Source: Curvibacter sp. PAE-UM | GTDB taxonomy: Bacteria > Pseudomonadota > Gammaproteobacteria > Burkholderiales > Burkholderiaceae_C | Assembly: GCF_001432305.1 (NCBI RefSeq) | Contig: NZ_KQ483358.1 | Span: 3,414,684 to 3,478,683 of the forward strand | Direction of reading: 5' to 3' | DNA: 64,000 bases | Shown: positions 49,748 to 58,770 of the stretch, in pieces | Layout: the number at the start of each line of letters is the position of its first letter | Position numbering within the stretch: position 1 is the first letter of the stretch | Made by a program: the position numbers and the translations under genes | Notes under the pieces: generated by a model | Seen by the model: the letters and a program-made list of their open reading frames with translations, nothing else | Database searches by the model: none | Told to the model about the DNA's origin: nothing

Positions 49748-50653
49748 ATGCACACCCGTCTCAGCCCCTCCACCGCCCTGCTCCTGACCGTCCCGCCCCT
49801 GATGTGGGCGGGCAACGCCGTGGTGGGCCGCATGGTGGGCGAACTCGTGCCGCCCATGATGCTCAACCTGCTGCGCTGGGCGCTGGCCGGCCTGATCCTG
49901 CTGCCCCTGGCGGCCTGGGTCCTCAAGCGCGACAGCGGGATGTGGAAACACTGGCGGCGCTTCTCCATGCTGGGCCTGCTCAGCGTGGGGGCCTACAACG
50001 CGCTGCAGTACCTGGCGCTCAAGACATCCTCGCCCATCAACGTCACCCTGGTGGCCGCCAGCATGCCGATCTGGATGCAGCTCATCGGCCGCCTGTTCTT
50101 CGCAGCGCCGGTGTCCAGGCGCCAGCTGCTGGGCGCCCTGCTGTCGATCAGCGGCGTGCTGCTGGTGCTCAGCCGCGGCCAGCTCGACACCCTGCTGCAG
50201 GTCCAGCTGCTGCCGGGCGACATCTACATCCTGATCGCGTCCATCTGCTGGGCTTTCTACAGCTGGATGCTGGCGCGCCCGGGGGGCGAGCCGACCACCA
50301 TCCGCGGCGACTGGGCCGCTTTCCTGATGGCGCAGATCGTCTTTGGCCTGGTCTGGTCGGCCCTCTTTGCCGCCGGTGAGTGGGCCGTGGTGGAGCAGCC
50401 CATCACCTGGGGCTGGCCGCTGCTGGCGGCCCTGGTTTTCGTGGCCGTGGGGCCGGCCTTGCTGGCCTACCGCGCCTGGGGCATCGGCGTGCAACGCGCC
50501 GGCCCCACGGTGGCCAGCTTCTTCGGCAACCTCACGCCCCTGCTCGCGGCGCTGATGTCCGCCGCCCTGCTGGGCGAACTGCCGCAGCTGTACCACGGCG
50601 CCGCCTTCGTGCTCATCGTCTGCGGCATCGTGGTGTCATCGGCGCGGCGCTGA
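49748..50653 (+). CDS. EamA-family (DMT) transporter
   Basis: A 301-residue protein with about ten hydrophobic segments in two EamA repeats. It reads TVPPLMWAGNAVVGRMVGEL, LLSVGAYNALQYLALKTSSP and INVTLVAASMPIWMQL in the first half, and GDIYILIASICWAFYSWMLA with AGPTVASFFGNLTPLLAALM in the second. The substrate is unknown; relatives export amino acids or metabolites. Start ATG 49748 is chosen over a TTG at 49730. Confidence 0.87.
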   Translation: MHTRLSPSTALLLTVPPLMWAGNAVVGRMVGELVPPMMLNLLRWALAGLILLPLAAWVLKRDSGMWKHWRRFSMLGLLSVGAYNALQYLALKTSSPINVTLVAASMPIWMQLIGRLFFAAPVSRRQLLGALLSISGVLLVLSRGQLDTLLQVQLLPGDIYILIASICWAFYSWMLARPGGEPTTIRGDWAAFLMAQIVFGLVWSALFAAGEWAVVEQPITWGWPLLAALVFVAVGPALLAYRAWGIGVQRAGPTVASFFGNLTPLLAALMSAALLGELPQLYHGAAFVLIVCGIVVSSARR

Positions 50654-50666
50654 AGGCCGCACAGGT

Positions 50667-51725
50667 TCAGAATCCCGTGACCTGCATGCCGATCGGGTTG
50701 CCGGTCTTGTCCTTGACGGACGCAATGATCCTGAAGGCCGCCGCCTGCACGCGGGTGGGCAAGCGCACGAAACTGCTCTGCTGCACCAGTTCGTCACCGT
50801 GCATGAAGGACCAGGCGAAGAACTTCAGGGCGGGCAGGATGTCCTGCGGCTTGTCGGCCACCAGCGGCACAACGGCGAAAGTAGCCATGGTGATGGGCCA
50901 GGCACCGCGCCGGTTCATGTGGGTCAGCGTCGTCGTGAAGTTGCCGCTGCTGACCCAGTCACTGGCCGACAGCGCGGTGCGGAAGCTTTCGCTGGACGGA
51001 TTCAGGAACTCGCCGGTGGCATCGGCCAGCTGCACCGGGGTGAGCTGGTATTCGCGCACATAACCAAAGTCGACATAGCTGATGCCACCCACCGTCTCGC
51101 GCACCGCCTTGGAGACCCCCTCGCTGCCTTTCGCAGCAATGAAATGTCCGGGCCAGGTGATGCTGCTCTTGACGCCAAACTGCGCCTGCCAGTCCGGATG
51201 CACCTTGGCCAGGTAGTCGGTGTAGTTGTAGGTGGTGCCCGAGCCATCACTGCGCACGATGACCTTGATGGGCAGATTGGGCAGGGCCAGGCCCGGGTTG
51301 AGCTGGACGATCTCGGGCGCATTCCACTGGCTGAGCTGCCCCATGAAGATGCGCGCCAGCACGGCGCCATTCAATCGCAGTTGGCCGTCGGCGATCCTGG
51401 GCAGGTTCACCACGGGTGTGATGCCCGTGATGGCGATCGGAAACACCAGCAACCCGTCCTTGTCCAGCTCGGCGCGGGTCGGTGCGACGTCGGTCGCGCC
51501 ATAACCCACCTCGCGCGCCTTGATCTTGCGCACACCTGCCGAGGAGCCTGCCGATTCATAGACCAGCTTGTGGCTGGTGGCCTTCTCATAGGCAGCGCCC
51601 CAACTGCGGTAGATCGGCGCCGCGGCGGATGAACCGGCGCCGGTGAAAGTATCGGCCCAGGCGCCGCAGGCGGTCGCGGCCAGCCATGCGGCGGCAAGTC
51701 CCAACGATATCTTCTGTTTCATCAT
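50667..51725 (-). CDS. PstS-like phosphate-binding protein
   Basis: A 352-residue periplasmic binding protein with a signal peptide (SLGLAAAWLAATACGAWA). The phosphate pocket is read in FTGAGSSAAAPIYRSWGAAY, VYESAGSSAGVRKI, YGATDVAP and IVRSDGSGTTYNYTDYLAKV. These match PstS of the high-affinity phosphate transporter. pstC, pstA, pstB and phoU are absent on both sides, so this copy stands alone. Two adjacent ATGs (51725 and 51722) are both possible. Confidence 0.88.
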   Translation of the reverse strand: MMKQKISLGLAAAWLAATACGAWADTFTGAGSSAAAPIYRSWGAAYEKATSHKLVYESAGSSAGVRKIKAREVGYGATDVAPTRAELDKDGLLVFPIAITGITPVVNLPRIADGQLRLNGAVLARIFMGQLSQWNAPEIVQLNPGLALPNLPIKVIVRSDGSGTTYNYTDYLAKVHPDWQAQFGVKSSITWPGHFIAAKGSEGVSKAVRETVGGISYVDFGYVREYQLTPVQLADATGEFLNPSSESFRTALSASDWVSSGNFTTTLTHMNRRGAWPITMATFAVVPLVADKPQDILPALKFFAWSFMHGDELVQQSSFVRLPTRVQAAAFRIIASVKDKTGNPIGMQVTGF

Positions 51726-52062
51726 TCTTCAATTCCAAGCATTCATGAACACGCCCACCCGGTCCGCAAAACGGGACCGGAACATCATGTCCTGCGCCAG
51801 GGTGCGGTCAGACAGGGATGACAGGGGGTGGTCGGACTGACTGGCCTGACCCGCGTCAGGCACAGCTCTGGGGGCGCAGGCGAACTGCAAAAAGCAGATA
51901 CCCGCGTCCGCATTCTAAAAGAACCAAGGGAAAACCCTCGCCCCCGGATCAGACAGGGACACACATCTCATCACGCAGCCGCGCCATGGCGATGTGCGGC
52001 GGGGAACGAAGGCGACTTGGATGCCCCGTCATGCGGCGCTGGCCGCGCCGGGCTGAACCGGC
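51726..52062. other. 337-bp intergenic region upstream of the PstS-like gene
   Basis: It holds a hairpin CCGGTCC (51759-51765) with GGACCGG (51774-51780) about 35 bp before the PstS-like start, and a short direct repeat GACAGGG-AT-GACAGGG at 51811-51826. No canonical Pho box is visible. The rest has short open frames without resemblance. The convergent-side end serves as the downstream flank of the SDR gene. Confidence 0.5.
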
Positions 52063-52851
52063 TCAGTACGTGCCGGGATAGGCGCCACCGTCGGCCAGCA
52101 CGTTCTGGCCGTTGATGTAGCCGCCGTACTGGCTGCACAGGAAGGCGCAGATGGCGCCGAACTCCTCGGGGGTGCCGAAACGCTGGGCCGGGATGGTCAT
52201 GCGGCGCGCGTTGGCGATGTCTTCGATGGGCTTGCCGGTCTTCTGCGCCGCACCCGCCATGGTGTGCTTGAGGCGGTCGGTATCGAAGGCGCCGGGCAGC
52301 AGGTTGTTGATGGTCACGCCCTTGGCCGCGATCCGGGCATTGCGCGCCACGCCGGCCACGAAACCGGTCAGGCCGCTGCGCGCGCCGTTGGACAGACCCA
52401 GGATGTCGATCGGCGCCTTCACCGCGCTGGAGGTGATGTTGACGATGCGGCCATAACCCCGTGCGGCCATGCCGTCCACCGTGGCCTTGATGAGCTCGAT
52501 GGGGGTGAGCATGTTGGCGTCCACCGCCTTGATCCAGGCGTCACGGTCCCAGTCGCGGAAGTCGCCGGGCGGCGGGCCACCGGCGTTGGTGACCACGATG
52601 TCGAAGTCCTTGCGCTGGGCGAAGATGGCTTCACGGCCGGCCACGGTGGTGATGTCCACCGGCACGGCGATGACCTGCACCCCCGGGGCCTCGGCCTTGA
52701 GGCTGGCCGCTGCCGCATTCAACGCCTCGGCGCCGCGCGCCACGATCACCACGTTCACGCCTTCACGCGCCAGCGCCTGTGCGCAGCCGTAGCCCAGGCC
52801 CTTGCTCGCGCCGCCGACCAGTGCCCACTTGCCTTTGATTCCGAGATCCAT
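52063..52851 (-). CDS. SDR-family oxidoreductase, atypical active site
   Basis: A 262-residue Rossmann-fold protein. The cofactor motif is ALVGGASKGLGYGCAQALAR, with VTNAGGPPPGDF and NITSSAVKAPIDILGLSN. At the place of the usual YxxxK the sequence reads LGLSNGARSGLTGF, with no Tyr or Lys in register, so the standard catalytic dyad is missing. The C-terminus reads FLCSQYGGYINGQNVLADGG, typical of the family. Function unknown. Confidence 0.85.
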   Translation of the reverse strand: MDLGIKGKWALVGGASKGLGYGCAQALAREGVNVVIVARGAEALNAAAASLKAEAPGVQVIAVPVDITTVAGREAIFAQRKDFDIVVTNAGGPPPGDFRDWDRDAWIKAVDANMLTPIELIKATVDGMAARGYGRIVNITSSAVKAPIDILGLSNGARSGLTGFVAGVARNARIAAKGVTINNLLPGAFDTDRLKHTMAGAAQKTGKPIEDIANARRMTIPAQRFGTPEEFGAICAFLCSQYGGYINGQNVLADGGAYPGTY

Positions 52852-52924
52852 GATGTTGTCCTGTCTGAAAAATGAATGGTGACGATGATACGTTTACTGT
52901 CGAGTCCCCGCCGTGGTCAGGCCT

Positions 52925-53815
52925 TCAGTCGACAGGCAGGCGCGCCGCCCGGCTGAAGACGAAGATGCCGGCCAGCACCAGCGCCGTGCCCGCCACCACC
53001 CAGCCGGTGAAGGGTTCGCCCAGCAGCCAGACGCCCATGAGAATGGTGGACATCGGCCCCACCATGCCGGCTTGCGCCGCAGCGCCGGCACCGATGCGCT
53101 CGACGGCCATCATGACCAGCAGCACCGGCACCGCCGTGCAGGCCGTGGCATTGAGCAGGGAAAGCCAGAGCACCTCGGGGGCCACCTGCGCCGCCGACAG
53201 CGGTCGCAACAAGGCGAATTGCAAGAGGCACAGCCCGCACGCCACGCTGGTCGCCAGCCCGACCAGGCGCAGCGAGCCCAGGCGCCGCACCAGTTCGCCG
53301 CTGTAGCTCAGGTAGACCGCATAACTGACGGCGCTCAGGAAAACCAGCAGCGAACCCCAGGCCACATCGGCCCCGGCCAGCGTCACCTCGCGGCCGAACA
53401 CCAGCAGCACGCCCAGGTAGCTGATCCCCATGCCGCCGGCCTGGGCGCGGCTGATGCGCCGGCCGTACAGCAGGTAGCCGAGCAGCAGCACGATGGTGGG
53501 CGTGAGATAGAGGATGAGGCGCTCAAGCGACGCCGTGATCCAGGCCAGCCCCGCGAAGTCCAGGAAGCTGGCCAGGTAATAGCCGCAAAAGCCCAGGCCC
53601 AGCACGCCCAGCCAGTCCCGCCGTTCGAGCGCTGGGCGATTGCGACCGGCCCACCAGGCCATGGCCAGGAAGAGCGGCAGCGCGAACAGCATGCGGTACA
53701 TGATGAGCGTGACCGCATCTACCCCGTGGCGGTAGGCCAGCTTGACGATGATGGCCTTGCCGCTGAAGGCGATGGCGCCCAGGACGGCCAAAACAAGACC
53801 TGGTACCCCGGTCAT
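52925..53815 (-). CDS. EamA-family (DMT) transporter
   Basis: A 296-residue protein with about ten hydrophobic segments in two EamA repeats. It reads VLAVLGAIAFSGKAIIVKLA, WLGVLGLGFCGYYLASFLDF and YLTPTIVLLLGYLLYG, then VAWGSLLVFLSAVSYAVYLS and GMVGPMSTILMGVWLLGEPF in the second half. The resemblance to the other EamA gene in this window (49748-50653) is only at family level. Substrate unknown. Confidence 0.87.
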   Translation of the reverse strand: MTGVPGLVLAVLGAIAFSGKAIIVKLAYRHGVDAVTLIMYRMLFALPLFLAMAWWAGRNRPALERRDWLGVLGLGFCGYYLASFLDFAGLAWITASLERLILYLTPTIVLLLGYLLYGRRISRAQAGGMGISYLGVLLVFGREVTLAGADVAWGSLLVFLSAVSYAVYLSYSGELVRRLGSLRLVGLATSVACGLCLLQFALLRPLSAAQVAPEVLWLSLLNATACTAVPVLLVMMAVERIGAGAAAQAGMVGPMSTILMGVWLLGEPFTGWVVAGTALVLAGIFVFSRAARLPVD

Positions 53816-53853
53816 CGGTCAGCACTTGCACCCGGGCCTGCGCGGCAGCACCG

Positions 53854-55878
53854 TTATCGCCCGTTGATCTGCAGGCCCTGTCGAAAGATGCCCAGGCGCT
53901 GGACCATCAGGTCTTTTTCCACTGCGCTATCGACGGAATAGGCCACGCTGTAGAGCAAGGGCAACTGGGACAGTTCCCCCCGGGTTTGCTGCGGCGCATG
54001 AGCGCTGGCAATCACCGTGCGGGTCTTGTCCGAGAAAGCCACACCGGTATACGGCGTGCGCGCATTCGCCACCGACTCCCAGGTCAGGCGATCCGCGTCG
54101 GGCATGGTCTCGGGCGGCCGCGGATGACGGTTGATCAGTACGTAGGTCGACGTATCCTTGTCCTCACCTGCCAGGACCGAGCTGACGTCCCAGACCACAC
54201 GGTCGTTTTCCTTGAAATAGGACGGCTTGAGATGCAGGTCGCTGTTTTCGGTGACTTTCATCAGGTCGGACGTGTAGGAAAACGTCATGCGCCTGGAGCG
54301 GTAGGTGAATTTCTTGCCATAGTCCGTTTCAAGCTCGATGGACTCGAAGACGGCCGGCAACATGTCGCGCGCCGACAGGAACTCCTGCCACTGCTTCAGG
54401 GTTCCGTAGTAGGTAACAAAGGCATAGTCGGCCAGCGTCTTCATGTCCTCTTCGAACATGTAGCTGGTGAATTCGTCGGCGGCATTGACGAGGATGGCAA
54501 AACCGTCAGGCTGGGGCAGCGCGTAGGCAACGATCTTCTCGTCGCTGTGCTCGATGGTCCAGCGCCGCACCTGCCACTTGCGTTGATAGCCATCGACGTG
54601 CACCGCTTCCTCCTTCGCGGCCCCCAGCGAGGTGATGCGCACCCGCTCGGCACCAAAGGCCCGGCTGAAATACAGTCCGCGCAGCACCAGGTCCATGAAA
54701 CGCTTGGAATCCTTCTGCAGTTGCGTCACCGAAGCATCGTCAGGGGTCTTCATGCGCAGGTAGAGGAAGTTGCCCATCTTGCCGAAAGCCAGCTTCCCGT
54801 TCCGGCCGATCTCGGCTTCGCGCCGTTCGCTGGGTGCGACGGCATCCCAGGTGCCGTCGCGCTGCTTGGACACCATGCGCGGGAAATTCGCCGCGATGTT
54901 GGTGCGGTACAGCAGCGCCTGCGCGCCGGCTGTCTGCGGGAACATCTCGTCACGGTAAGTGGTCTTGAACCGGTCTGACAACGACAGCGAGAAATTCTTC
55001 AGACGGGCTTGCAGTGCGCGCCCGAACTCCACGTAGCCCATGGGCAGGTCCAGCGTCTCGTCCATCTTGCCCATCAGGGTATGGTCGGTGTTGTCGAGCT
55101 TGAAGATCGCCTTGGACCGGACTTCGGCCTTGTCTGCCGGCGCCTTCAGCACCTCGCTGATCGGCAGGGCGAAATTCAGGTTTTCGTTCTGTGATTTGCG
55201 CAGCACCACACCAAGCACACGGCCGTCGCGATCCACCAGCGGCCCGCCGCTGTTGCCGGGCGAAGCTGCGGCCGAGAAGCGCAGCCATTTCCAGCGGCCA
55301 TCCTCCTCCTCGGGCGTGTCCGATGTGTACAGCCCGTCGCGCACGATGATGCCGTCGCCCAGTGCGTTGCCGACCGCAAAGACCTTGTCGTTCCTTTTCG
55401 CGGCCGGGTTGGTGTGCAGCACCCCCTCAGACCGGTAATCCTTGAGCGTAAAGACAATGAAATCCCGCGCCATCGAATACTTCAGGACCCGATCGAGCTG
55501 GACGATCCGGCCGTTCGGGTCGCGCAGATGGATGCGGCGGCGCACGCTATCGGAAGCCAGCACCATCACGTGCGCGGCCGAGACATACTGGCCGCCCCCC
55601 AGGGCGAAGGCCGTCCCGATGGACTGGTACTTGTCGTTGCGTTCACGGAAGGGCAACAGATCGAAGGGCAGCTCCTTCTCGTAACTCAGGGAATCGGTCG
55701 TCGGCTTCTCCAGCACCACTTCGTACGTCGCCTTGCGCAGGGCCGTCAGCACCTTGCTGCCCAGCTCCTCGGCCCGAACGGGCAGTGCCATGCCCGCGAT
55801 GGCGATCAATCCGGCAAGGCTCCAGCGACTGAAGCGGGAGCACACCAGGGACCATTGTTTCAGGTAAGGGGTTGTCAT
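53854..55878 (-). CDS. Exported trypsin-like serine protease with long unassigned C-terminal region
   Basis: A 674-residue protein with a signal peptide (LAGLIAIAGMALPVRA). Residues about 38-245 form a trypsin/DegP-type protease domain with His103 (YVSAAHVMV), Asp139 (SMARDFIVFTL) and Ser210 (SPGNSGGPLVDRDG), all intact. Unlike DegP there is no PDZ domain. Residues about 245-674 are polar, beta-rich and free of a family I recognise. They include KLAFGKMGNFLYLRMKT, EFTSYMFEEDMKTLADYAF and DVSSVLAGEDKDTSTYVLIN. The gene stands apart from its neighbours, with a hairpin in its leader. A periplasmic or secreted role is likely. Confidence 0.85.
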   Translation of the reverse strand: MTTPYLKQWSLVCSRFSRWSLAGLIAIAGMALPVRAEELGSKVLTALRKATYEVVLEKPTTDSLSYEKELPFDLLPFRERNDKYQSIGTAFALGGGQYVSAAHVMVLASDSVRRRIHLRDPNGRIVQLDRVLKYSMARDFIVFTLKDYRSEGVLHTNPAAKRNDKVFAVGNALGDGIIVRDGLYTSDTPEEEDGRWKWLRFSAAASPGNSGGPLVDRDGRVLGVVLRKSQNENLNFALPISEVLKAPADKAEVRSKAIFKLDNTDHTLMGKMDETLDLPMGYVEFGRALQARLKNFSLSLSDRFKTTYRDEMFPQTAGAQALLYRTNIAANFPRMVSKQRDGTWDAVAPSERREAEIGRNGKLAFGKMGNFLYLRMKTPDDASVTQLQKDSKRFMDLVLRGLYFSRAFGAERVRITSLGAAKEEAVHVDGYQRKWQVRRWTIEHSDEKIVAYALPQPDGFAILVNAADEFTSYMFEEDMKTLADYAFVTYYGTLKQWQEFLSARDMLPAVFESIELETDYGKKFTYRSRRMTFSYTSDLMKVTENSDLHLKPSYFKENDRVVWDVSSVLAGEDKDTSTYVLINRHPRPPETMPDADRLTWESVANARTPYTGVAFSDKTRTVIASAHAPQQTRGELSQLPLLYSVAYSVDSAVEKDLMVQRLGIFRQGLQINGR

Positions 55879-55891
55879 GTATTTGTATTCC

Positions 55892-55961
55892 CTGCTAGGA
55901 CTTCACGCCGACAAGACGCGAGGTTGGACGATGAAACCGACTCTCGTTCAAAGTCTAGCAG
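55892..55961. repeat. Inverted repeat upstream of the serine protease gene
   Basis: CTGCTAGGACTT (55892-55903) and AAGTCTAGCAG (55951-55961) are complementary except for one extra base, 14 bp from the protease start. It could be an operator or an untranslated-leader hairpin. Confidence 0.4.
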
Positions 55962-56051
55962 AGCACCCGGCGCCAAATGCCCAACGTTACGCTTGCTTGC
56001 ACCGGCGCGGCAGCGCGGCGAAGAGGCCGCGCTGCGCGAGGGCCTGGCAGC

Positions 56052-57674
56052 CTAGAAACCGGCCGCCTGGCCGTCGCGGCGTGCGTCGCTGGCGGCCACG
56101 TACCCCTGCACTTTGGGATCACCGGCGCGCCAGATGAACTGGCCGGCGCCGAAGTCCTGGTAGGAGTCGTTGATGACTTCCATGCGGTGGCCGCGCGCCG
56201 ACAGGCCCTGCACGGTGGCCGGGTTCATGGTCGCCTCGACGTTGATCTCGAAGCCCGCGTTGTAGCGCCAGCGCGGCGCGTCGCAGGCGGTCTGCGGGTT
56301 CTGGCCGTAGTCCAGCATGCGCACCAGGGTCTGCAGGTGGCCCTGGGGCTGCATATTGCCGCCCATCACGCCGAAGCTCATCACCGGCTGGCCGTCCTTC
56401 GTGAGGAAGGCCGGGATGATGGTGTGGATGGGGCGTTTGCCCGGCGCCACCAGGTTGGCCGTGTTGTTGCCGGCCGGGTCCACGTTGAAGCCGTGGCCGC
56501 GGTTCTGCAGGCTGATGCCGAAGGTGGGCTCCACGCAACCCGAGCCGAAGCCCATGAAGTTGCTCTGGATGAAGCTGATCATCATGCCGTTCTCGTCGGC
56601 CGCGGTCAGGTAGATGGTGCCGCCCTTGACCGGGTTGCCGGCCTTGAAGTCCTGCGCCTTTTTCATGTCGATGAGCTTGGCACGGCTGCTCAGGTAGGCG
56701 TCGTCGAGCATCTGCTCCGGCGTGACCTGCATGGCCGAGGGCTCGGCCACGTAGCGGTAGACGTCGGCGAAGGCCAGCTTCATGGCCTCGATCTGCAGGT
56801 GCTGCGAGTCCACGCTGTCCACGGGCAGCGAGCCCAGGTCGAACTTGTCGAGGATGCCCAGCGCCATCTGTGCGGCGATGCCCTGGCCATTGGGCGGGAT
56901 CTCGTGCAGGGTGTGGCCGCGGTAGTTCTTGGCCAGGGGCAACACCCACTCCGGTTGGTAAGCGGCCAGGTCGCTGGCCTTCAGGACGCCGCCGCACTCG
57001 GCAGCGAAGGTCGCCAGGGCCTGGGCGATCTCGCCGCGGTAATAGGCCTCGCCCTTGCTCTGCGCGATGGCGCGCAGCGCGCGCGCCGCAGCCTTGAACT
57101 GGAACAGCTCGCCCACCTGGGGCGCACGGCCCCATGGGAGAAAGCTCTGGGCAAAACCCGGCACACCCTGCAGCTCGGGCGTAGCGGCGGCCCACTTCTG
57201 CTGCACCACCACGGGGATGAGGTAACCGCGCTCGGCAATCTCGATGGCCGGCTCCAGCAGGTCGGCAAAGGGCAGCTTGCCGAAACGCTCACTCAAGGCC
57301 ACCCAGCCGGCCACGGCGCCGGGCACGGTAACGGAATCGATGCCGCGCTTCGGGGGCGTCTTGGCACCGTCGCCGTACTTGCGCTTGAAGTACTCGGGCG
57401 TCCAGCCCTGCGGCGCACGGCCGGAGGCGTTGAGGCCGTGCAGTTCCTTGCCGTCCCACAGGATGGCAAAGGCATCACTGCCCAGGCCGTTGCTGACCGG
57501 CTCGCAAATCATCATGGCCGCTGCCGCGGCGATGGCGGCGTCCACCGCATTGCCGCCCTTCTGCATCATGCGCAGGCCAGCCTGGGCGGCCAGCGGGTGC
57601 GAAGTGGAGACGACGTTGCGCGCGAAGACCGGCAGGCGCGTGCTCGGATAGGGAGTGCTGTAGTTGAAGTTCAT
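56052..57674 (-). CDS. Gamma-glutamyltransferase-family protein, no signal peptide
   Basis: A 540-residue Ntn-hydrolase precursor. The family N-terminus is MVSTSHPLAAQAG-like (NVVSTSHPLAAQAGLRMMQK), followed by GGNAVDAAIAAAAAMMICEP. The nucleophile threonine at the self-cleavage point is in VKGGTIYLTAADENGMMI, and FGVMGGNMQPQGHLQTL is near the C-terminus. No signal peptide is visible, unlike E. coli Ggt, so it should act in the cytoplasm. It is 52 bp downstream of the Bug binding-protein gene on the same strand. Confidence 0.9.
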   Translation of the reverse strand: MNFNYSTPYPSTRLPVFARNVVSTSHPLAAQAGLRMMQKGGNAVDAAIAAAAAMMICEPVSNGLGSDAFAILWDGKELHGLNASGRAPQGWTPEYFKRKYGDGAKTPPKRGIDSVTVPGAVAGWVALSERFGKLPFADLLEPAIEIAERGYLIPVVVQQKWAAATPELQGVPGFAQSFLPWGRAPQVGELFQFKAAARALRAIAQSKGEAYYRGEIAQALATFAAECGGVLKASDLAAYQPEWVLPLAKNYRGHTLHEIPPNGQGIAAQMALGILDKFDLGSLPVDSVDSQHLQIEAMKLAFADVYRYVAEPSAMQVTPEQMLDDAYLSSRAKLIDMKKAQDFKAGNPVKGGTIYLTAADENGMMISFIQSNFMGFGSGCVEPTFGISLQNRGHGFNVDPAGNNTANLVAPGKRPIHTIIPAFLTKDGQPVMSFGVMGGNMQPQGHLQTLVRMLDYGQNPQTACDAPRWRYNAGFEINVEATMNPATVQGLSARGHRMEVINDSYQDFGAGQFIWRAGDPKVQGYVAASDARRDGQAAGF

Positions 57675-57726
57675 GATGTCAGGGTCCTGTTCTGCTCCGT
57701 TCATTCACATGAACGCAGGGGCTTCA

Positions 57727-58686
57727 TTAATCCGCAGTGATTTTTCTTTCAGTGATGACCTTTTTCCATTTGGCCGACTCCGCCTTCACCACGGCAGCGA
57801 ACGCCTGCGGCGTGCCACCGGTGGTTTCGGCGCCCAGACGGGCAAAACGGTCTTTCAGGTCTGGCTCGGCCAGCGCGGCGTTCACCGCCTGGTTGACGCG
57901 CGTCACGATCTCGGGCGGCAGGCCGCGCGGACCATAGATGCCGAACCAGGTGACGGACTCGAAACCCGGCAGCAGCTCGGACACCGCCGGCAGTTCGGGG
58001 GCCAGCGTGCTGCGCTTGGGGCTGGTGACGGCCAGCGCACGCAGCTTGCCGTCGCGTACATGGGGCATGCCCGACACGATGGAGTCGAACAGCACGTCGA
58101 CCTTGCCGCTGATCAGGTCGGCGATCGACAGGCCGGTGCCCCGGTAGGGAATGTGCACGAGGAAGGTGCCGGACTGCGCCTTGAAGTTCTCGGTGGACAG
58201 GTTGGAGATGGTGCCATTGCCGCTGGAGGCGTAGTTCAGGCGCCCCGGGTTCTTGCGCGCATGGTCGATGAACTCGCGCAGGTTTTTCGCCGGCGAAGTC
58301 ATGGGCACCAGGATCACCTGCGGCGAACTGGCCACGTAGACGATGGGCGTGAAGTCGGCCTCGGCGTTGTAGGGCATCCTGGGATTGATGGCCGGGCCGA
58401 TGCTGTGCGTGCTCGAGGTGGTGAGCAGCAGGGTGTAGCCGTCGGCCGGGGCCTGGGCCGCGGCCAACGCACCGATGGTGCCGCCGGCACCGGGCTTGTT
58501 GTCGACCACGATGGACTGGCCCAGCTTCCTGGCCAGCTCCTGGGACAGCGCACGCGACAGGATGTCGGTGGCGCCGCCCGCGGGGAAAGGCACGACCAGG
58601 CGCAGCGGCTTGGCCGGCCAGGTCTGGGCCGAGACCGACAGGCTCAGGCCGACGGCCAGCAAGCCGAGCAGGGTTTTGAACTTCAT
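57727..58686 (-). CDS. Bug/TctC-family tripartite tricarboxylate transporter binding protein
   Basis: A 319-residue periplasmic protein with a signal peptide (MKFKTLLGLLAVGLSLSVSA). Family motifs are RLVVPFPAGGATDILSRALS, VVDNKPGAGGTIGALAAAQA, ADGYTLLLTTSSTHSI and VLFDSIVSGMPHVRDGKLRA. It delivers a carboxylate-like ligand to the TctAB membrane proteins encoded just upstream. A strong hairpin lies between tctA and this gene. Confidence 0.93.
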   Translation of the reverse strand: MKFKTLLGLLAVGLSLSVSAQTWPAKPLRLVVPFPAGGATDILSRALSQELARKLGQSIVVDNKPGAGGTIGALAAAQAPADGYTLLLTTSSTHSIGPAINPRMPYNAEADFTPIVYVASSPQVILVPMTSPAKNLREFIDHARKNPGRLNYASSGNGTISNLSTENFKAQSGTFLVHIPYRGTGLSIADLISGKVDVLFDSIVSGMPHVRDGKLRALAVTSPKRSTLAPELPAVSELLPGFESVTWFGIYGPRGLPPEIVTRVNQAVNAALAEPDLKDRFARLGAETTGGTPQAFAAVVKAESAKWKKVITERKITAD

Positions 58687-58722
58687 CTCTGGGTTACTCC
58701 TCTGAATGGGGTTCCAAAAAGG

Positions 58723-58752
58723 CAAGAACGGCACCCATGGGTGCCGTTCTTG
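58723..58752 (-). terminator. Perfect 30-bp palindrome with T-run between tctA and the binding-protein gene
   Basis: CAAGAACGGCACCCATGGGT continues to GCCGTTCTTG; the two 15-base halves are exact reverse complements. Read leftward it is followed by CCTTTTTGG, so it can act as a terminator or a partial terminator / mRNA-stabilising hairpin within the tct unit. Confidence 0.7.
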
Positions 58753-58770
58753 TCGGGGAAGGACAGGAAC

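Noticed and set aside
51811..51826. Pho-box-like direct repeat upstream of the PstS-like gene
   Set aside because: On the minus strand it reads CTGTC-N4-CTGTC, a period of 9. The known Pho box repeats CTGTCAT with a period of 11 and an AT-rich spacer.
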